This document shows positions 60,401 through 64,000 of a stretch of 64,000 bases of DNA, piece after piece. Both the position numbers and the translations under genes were made by a program. This DNA is from Cellulomonas soli (GTDB lineage Bacteria > Actinomycetota > Actinomycetes > Actinomycetales > Cellulomonadaceae), in contig NZ_JACBZJ010000001.1 in assembly GCF_013409305.1 (NCBI RefSeq), forward strand, positions 1,922,001 to 1,986,000, read 5' to 3'. Every line of letters starts with the position of its first letter. Positions within the stretch are counted from its first letter, which is position 1. The notes below the pieces were generated by a model that saw only the letters and a list, made by a program, of their open reading frames with translations, made no database searches and was not told where the DNA came from.

Positions 60401-60693
60401 TCGATCACCAGAACTCTCGCGTGCAGGATGGCGCGCTGCTGCAGCGCGGCGCGGACGGCGCGGTGCAGACCGTCCTCCAGGTACATGACGCCCTTGAACT
60501 GCACGACGTGCGCGAAGAGGTCGCCGTAGAAGGTCGAGTCCTCGGCCAGCAGCGCGTCGAGGTCCAACGTGCGCTTGGTCGTGACGAGCTCGTCGAGCCG
60601 CACCTGGCGCGGCGGGACCTCGGCCCACTGCTTCACCGTGACGAGCCCGTGGTCCGGGTAGGGCCTGCCCTCGCCCACCGCCTTGAAGATCAC
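60397..60693 (-). CDS. Conserved 98-residue actinobacterial protein (ParB-like fold, VapB-annotated family)
   Basis: VIFKAVGEGRPYPDHGLVTV, PPRQVRLDELVTTKRTLDLD, DSTFYGDLFAHVVQFKGVMY and LEDGLHRAVRAALQQRAILH are highly conserved in actinobacteria. The family is sometimes labelled a VapB antitoxin, but no toxin gene is adjacent; the DGLHR-A-ALQ pattern instead recalls ParB-like nucleotide-binding folds. Function unknown. GTG 60693 follows TAGACT by 6 bases (leaderless). It is coupled to the LytR_C gene by a 4-bp overlap. Confidence 0.85.
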   Translation of the reverse strand: MIFKAVGEGRPYPDHGLVTVKQWAEVPPRQVRLDELVTTKRTLDLDALLAEDSTFYGDLFAHVVQFKGVMYLEDGLHRAVRAALQQRAILHARVLVIE

Positions 60694-60781
60694 GGGCCGA
60701 GTCTAGGTGCACGGCAGGGGAGCTCGCCCCGGTGGCACGCGGTGTGGATGTGGACGAGCTGTGCACGTCCGGGGACGACGA

Positions 60782-60810
60782 AAGCCCCGGTCCACGAGGG
60801 ACCGGGGCTT
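60782..60810 (-). terminator. Terminator of the cold-shock gene
   Basis: A 12-bp perfect stem, AAGCCCCGGTCC (60782-60793) with its complement at 60799-60810, and a 5-base loop. In minus-strand reading the stem is followed by TTTCGTC. It lies 44 bases after the csp stop. Confidence 0.85.
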
Positions 60811-60854
60811 CCGTTCAGACTCGTACGTCAGGCCAGTTCAGGCCGGGCGACAGG

Positions 60855-61058
60855 TCAGAGAGGCGTGATGTTCGACGCCTGCGGGCCCTTCGGGCCCTGC
60901 GTGACGTCGAACTGCACACGCTGGTTCTCCTCGAGCGAGCGGTAGCCGCTCGTCGCGATGGCCGAGTAGTGGGCGAAGACGTCAGGCCCGCCGTCCTCGG
61001 GGGCGATGAAGCCGAAGCCCTTCTCGGCGTTGAACCACTTCACGATGCCAGTAGGCAT
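60855..61058 (-). CDS. cspA: Cold-shock protein
   Basis: A 67-residue nucleic-acid chaperone with RNP1 KGFGFI and RNP2 DVFAHY and the standard start [22 protein letters not shown] precedes ATG 61058 by 5 bases. The upstream 217-base gap holds a 6-bp hairpin at 61150-61166 and could be a long leader of the type that controls csp genes in other bacteria, but I see no clear promoter. Confidence 0.96.
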   Translation of the reverse strand: MPTGIVKWFNAEKGFGFIAPEDGGPDVFAHYSAIATSGYRSLEENQRVQFDVTQGPKGPQASNITPL

Positions 61059-61275
61059 GGGTACTCCTTCTACGGAAAACGGGACGACCCCGATGTGGCC
61101 GGGACCGGTGAATCACGGTGGTCGTCGTCCGTTCCGGAGGAACGTGGGTGCTCGGTCTGGCCGAGCGTGACAAGCGAAACACAATGACTACGCGAGCCAG
61201 CGTACGCGACTCGGCCGCGCAGGGCCATGGCAAACCGGACGACACGCCCGGAAAAGCGGCTCACCTGGGGTTCCT

Positions 61276-61944
61276 TCACCCGTCCGACGGCACCGGTGCC
61301 CGTCCTGCGGACACCGAACGCTCCGCGCGGTCACGGATCCCGCGCAGCATCCGCTGGCTCATCACGAAGCTGACCATCGACACCGGCTCCACGACGAGGC
61401 CCGTCCAGCCTGCCCGGTACGCGTACCGCTCGCGCACGACGAGGCGCGTCGTGCGGTCCGGCGCCGGCTGCAGCACGAAGGCCCAGGTGAAGTCGTACGG
61501 CGCCCCCGGGCCCCCGTCGTCGGGTGTGCGCAGCACGAGCGCGCGATCCCGGTCGGCGACCACGACGTCGAGCGGGACCTGCGGGGCGAGGAGCACTGCG
61601 TCGCCGACCTGCAGGTCCTGCCACGCGGGCTCGATGCGCTCGGCGCTCCGGATGCCGAGCCCGAGCAGGTTCTCCGCCGCGTCGTAGGAGTAGAAGCCAC
61701 CGCGGTCCTGACCCATCTGCACGAGCCACGGCCACACGTCCTCCGGCGCGGCGAGGATCGTCACGGCACGCGTCGACCGGTGGTCGGCCGTCGGCAGGAG
61801 GTCGTCACCGGGCAGCACGGCATCGAGCTCGGTCTCGGTGGCACCCCACTGCAGCGACCACGTGCGCAGCAGCGGCAACGAGGCGAGGACGGCGGCGCCG
61901 GTCAGCAGGGCGCGGGTGCGGGTGGACCGTCGGCGCGTCGTCAT
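61276..61944 (-). CDS. SRPBCC-family protein
   Basis: A 222-residue protein with a basic start and one hydrophobic stretch (about 9-27), then a START/SRPBCC ligand-binding fold: STRAVTILAAPEDVWPWLVQ, GRGGFYSYDAAENLLGL-type DRGGFYSYDAAENLLGLGIR, PYDFTWAFVLQPAPDRTTRLVV and EPVSMVSFVMSQRMLRGIRD. It probably binds a hydrophobic small molecule at the membrane. ATG 61944 has no strong ribosome site. Divergent from nrdI. Confidence 0.82.
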   Translation of the reverse strand: MTTRRRSTRTRALLTGAAVLASLPLLRTWSLQWGATETELDAVLPGDDLLPTADHRSTRAVTILAAPEDVWPWLVQMGQDRGGFYSYDAAENLLGLGIRSAERIEPAWQDLQVGDAVLLAPQVPLDVVVADRDRALVLRTPDDGGPGAPYDFTWAFVLQPAPDRTTRLVVRERYAYRAGWTGLVVEPVSMVSFVMSQRMLRGIRDRAERSVSAGRAPVPSDG

Positions 61945-62058
61945 GCCACCAGCGGAACAGGCGCGCGGGTCGGGTCGACAGTGACCAATGTCCCGACGGC
62001 CGTCCTGCGGGGACGAACGTCCGTGGCCTCCGGGCGCCGGCAGGCATGGGATGAGCGG

Positions 62059-62499
62059 GTGCGACGGACGCCGATCTACTACTACTCGAGCGCGAGCGGG
62101 CTGGTCCGCACCTTCGCCGAGCGGCTGGACCGGCCGGTCTACAACCTGGCCGAGCGGGAGCACCGGCTGAGCGAGGCCGACGGCCCGTGGGTGCTGCTCA
62201 CCCCGTCGTACAAGACGGGCAACGAGAGCAACGACACGATCCCCGAGGGAGTCCGGCGCTTCCTGCGCTCGGCCGTGAACCGGCGTCGGCTCGTGGGCGT
62301 CATGGGGTCGGGCAACCGCAACTTCGGGCGGTTCTACCAGATGGCCGCACGCGAGGTCGCACGCCGGTCGGGGCGGCCGGTGCTCTTCGAGTTCGAGCTC
62401 TCCGGCACGCCGTGGGACGTGCAGGAGGCCCTGCGGATCATGGAACGGCTGGACCGGGCGCTGACTGCGGCACCGGGGATGGCGCTGCTGCCGGAGTGA
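62059..62499 (+). CDS. nrdI: Class Ib ribonucleotide reductase flavoprotein NrdI
   Basis: A 146-residue flavodoxin-like protein. IYYYSSASGLVRTFAERLDR is the FMN phosphate loop; VLLTPSYKTGNESNDTIPEG, VGVMGSGNRNFGRFYQMAARE and VLFEFELSGTPWDVQEAL are the NrdI blocks. It supplies oxidant to build the dimanganese-tyrosyl cofactor of NrdF. Neither nrdE, nrdF nor nrdH is beside it, which is unusual. GTG 62059 is the only start near the family N-terminus. Its 3' end overlaps the convergent membrane-protein gene by 62 bases. Confidence 0.88.
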   Translation: MRRTPIYYYSSASGLVRTFAERLDRPVYNLAEREHRLSEADGPWVLLTPSYKTGNESNDTIPEGVRRFLRSAVNRRRLVGVMGSGNRNFGRFYQMAAREVARRSGRPVLFEFELSGTPWDVQEALRIMERLDRALTAAPGMALLPE

Positions 62500-63631
62500 G
62501 GGCGGGCAGCTCGCAGGCCTCGCGCCGCGCGGTGTACCGGTCGTACAGGGTGACGACGAGCGCGACCAGGTAGGCGAACAGCAGGACGTCGCCGACGTGC
62601 ACGGTGCCCCGCCGACCGGTTGCGAACGCGGCGAACACGAGCATGGCCACGACGCTGATCGCGGTGTTCGCCCCGACCTGCACGCCGAGGGGCAGCCGAC
62701 CGACCCGGGCGCCGTGCCCCCGCGCACGCCACACGGAGAGCCCCGCGTGCGCGACCACGGTCGCGGCCACCACGAGCGCCACGACCGACAGCGGCCCGTC
62801 GACGTTCGGGTACGACTCGAACATGATCATCGTGACGAGCGCCGCGAGCGCGATCTTCTCGAGCAGGTGACCCAGGCCGCGCGGGGCGACCGCCACCGGG
62901 CCGTGCGGCACGAAGCCGGTGAGCGCCGACACGCGGTCGGCGTCGACCGCGAACGGCCAGTCCTGCGGGGGCAGACGCCGGGACAGCCGACGCCAGCCGA
63001 ACCACAGGGCCACCACGAGCGCGAGCAGCAGGACGACCACCCACGGCCGGTTCGCGAAGCCGTCGGCCCACGAGTCCGTCGGGTCGACGCCGAGGACCGC
63101 GCGCTTGAACTCGTCGGTGAAGTCCAGCTGGGCGACGTGGATCCACCACTCCTGCGGCAGCTTGATGACGACCCAGATCAGCGCGGCGATCCACACCAGG
63201 GCCTTGCGGGACAGGCGCCCGGCGTCCCACCGGGTACGGACGACCTCGATCGCGATGACGACGTACTCGAACGTGTTCGGGAAGACCATGAGCAGCCATC
63301 GCTCGCCGGTCAGCTCGAAGGCCAGCACGCCGACCAGGCGGTAGTACCAGAGGCCCGCCGCGAGCCACAGCGAGAACGGTGCGCGCCAGTTCCGGATGAC
63401 CGCCAGGTACGCGATCGTCAGGTAGTAGATGTCGAGCGCCTTGTCGTACGACTGGTAGTTGTCGAGCGGCAGGTCCGTGAACGTGGCGAACACGGTCTGG
63501 TCGACGCCGTCGATCACGAGCGCGGCGATGAGCGCAGGCAGCGGGAACCGCGGGATGAACAGCGGCACCACCAGGCGCAGCCCGAGGACCAGCACGAACA
63601 CGGCCAGGTCGAGATTCGAGGCGTCCGCCAT
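62438..63631 (-). CDS. Multi-pass membrane protein of unknown function
   Basis: A 397-residue protein with about ten hydrophobic segments, including FVLVLGLRLVVPLFIPRFPL, ALIAALVIDGVDQTVF, WLLMVFPNTFEYVVIAIEVV, ALVWIAALIWVVIKLPQEWW and VVVLLLALVVALWFGW. The acidic/aromatic motif DNYQSYDKALDIYYL between helices 2 and 3 looks family-specific. I cannot name the family. ATG 63631 has TAGAGT 7 bases upstream (leaderless). Confidence 0.78.
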   Translation of the reverse strand: MADASNLDLAVFVLVLGLRLVVPLFIPRFPLPALIAALVIDGVDQTVFATFTDLPLDNYQSYDKALDIYYLTIAYLAVIRNWRAPFSLWLAAGLWYYRLVGVLAFELTGERWLLMVFPNTFEYVVIAIEVVRTRWDAGRLSRKALVWIAALIWVVIKLPQEWWIHVAQLDFTDEFKRAVLGVDPTDSWADGFANRPWVVVLLLALVVALWFGWRRLSRRLPPQDWPFAVDADRVSALTGFVPHGPVAVAPRGLGHLLEKIALAALVTMIMFESYPNVDGPLSVVALVVAATVVAHAGLSVWRARGHGARVGRLPLGVQVGANTAISVVAMLVFAAFATGRRGTVHVGDVLLFAYLVALVVTLYDRYTARREACELPALTPAAAPSPVPQSAPGPAVP

Positions 63632-63742
63632 GGCGGGCACTCTAGGGCCGGCGGGCGCGCACCGCGTGCGGAACGGGCGGGGCCACGCCACCATCTGTCC
63701 AGCACGTCGACGGCGACGGGCACGCGCGGGAGGCGGAGGCCG

Positions 63743-64000
63743 GTGGAGCGCATCACGCACTGGGTCGGCGGGGCCCCGGAGGACGACGGGACGGCACGGA
63801 CGATCCCGGTGGTCGACCCGGCGACGGGCAGGCAGAGCGCCGAGCTCACGCTGGGCGACGCCGACGTGGTCGACAGGGCGGTGCGTGCGGCGACGGTCGC
63901 GCAGCGCGCGTGGGGGCGGGCCTCGCTCGTCACGCGCACGGCGGTGATGTTCCGGCTGCGCCAGCTGCTGCTCGACGAGATCGACGTGCTGGCCCGGATC
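63743..64000 (+). CDS. mmsA: Methylmalonate-semialdehyde dehydrogenase (CoA-acylating), N-terminal part
   Basis: The first 86 codons of an aldehyde-dehydrogenase-superfamily gene; the rest lies beyond the right edge. ITHWVGGAPEDDGTARTIPV, VVDPATGRQSAELTLGDADV and VDRAVRAATVAQRAWGRASL are typical of MmsA, which converts methylmalonate or malonate semialdehyde to propionyl- or acetyl-CoA in valine and inositol catabolism. The catalytic cysteine is not in view, so a related dehydrogenase cannot be excluded. GTG 63743 follows GGGAGG by 9 bases. Confidence 0.8.
   Translation, partial: MERITHWVGGAPEDDGTARTIPVVDPATGRQSAELTLGDADVVDRAVRAATVAQRAWGRASLVTRTAVMFRLRQLLLDEIDVLARI

Noticed and set aside
60397-60693. 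VapBC toxin-antitoxin pair
   Set aside because: The family is sometimes labelled VapB, but the coupled partner encodes a LytR_C membrane protein, not a PIN-domain toxin.
1-64000. CRISPR arrays, insertion sequences, phage genes, tRNA or rRNA
   Set aside because: No spaced repeats, transposase or integrase motifs, or RNA-gene signatures were seen on reading; a weakly conserved small RNA could still be missed.

Overview
The window is GC-rich, strongly GTG-starting, gene-dense actinobacterial chromosome. Leaderless genes, a PknG/GlnX/GlnH module, an AfsR-type regulator and large modular secreted plant-cell-wall glycosidases suggest a Cellulomonas-like member of the Micrococcales. This is inferred from gene content, not from a marker gene. 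I see no rRNA, tRNA, CRISPR array, insertion sequence or prophage. No intergenic gap exceeds 300 bases; the largest is the divergent gap 40375-40636.

Region by region. 1-5.1 kb: a cut-off lipoprotein, a HupE/UreJ membrane protein, then a secreted purple-acid-phosphatase-like enzyme with a C-terminal WxL-like domain, a PHO-box-like site upstream, and a WxL-interacting-type membrane protein downstream. 5.1-11 kb: small enzymes (two DUF1905 proteins, RibD-like reductase, Nudix) and an ABC exporter coupled to a 45-residue signal-peptide-like ORF. 11-16.4 kb: a 1140-aa AfsR/BTAD activator convergent with a DrrAB-type exporter, whose promoter carries four 11-bp direct repeats at the spacing expected for a SARP operator.

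16.5-28.7 kb is the most striking part: an eleven-gene operon in which every junction after the first is a 4-bp stop/start overlap. It encodes TelA, a small helical protein, a CbbX-class AAA+ ATPase, a GlnX-like sensor, a GlnH lipoprotein, an unknown helical protein, PknG, a PP2C phosphatase, a VWA protein and an FHA protein. PknG, the phosphatase and the FHA protein share the same N-terminal or near-N-terminal zinc-ribbon motif. This looks like an extended amino-acid-responsive phosphosignalling system. It is followed by a 38-aa six-cysteine microprotein under a CsoR/RicR-like operator.

29.2-45.7 kb is a sugar-utilization locus: two very large secreted modular enzymes (GH121/MGH1-like and GH43), a LacI repressor, a CUT1 ABC importer and a cytoplasmic GH127. 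The layout resembles the bifidobacterial system for hydroxyproline-linked beta-L-arabinooligosaccharides of plant extensins. The secreted enzymes would release oligosaccharide, the importer take it up, and GH127 split it inside. A promoter and operator candidate lie between lacI and the binding-protein gene.

45.8-64 kb is housekeeping and accessory: an O-methyltransferase, an MMPL pump, nicotinamidase, a cysteine-less DsbA-like protein, an FtsH-like protease, an Nei-type glycosylase, an F420-dependent oxidoreductase, a GT87 mannosyltransferase-like protein, a uracil permease, a LytR_C protein, a cold-shock protein, NrdI, and the start of a methylmalonate-semialdehyde dehydrogenase gene.
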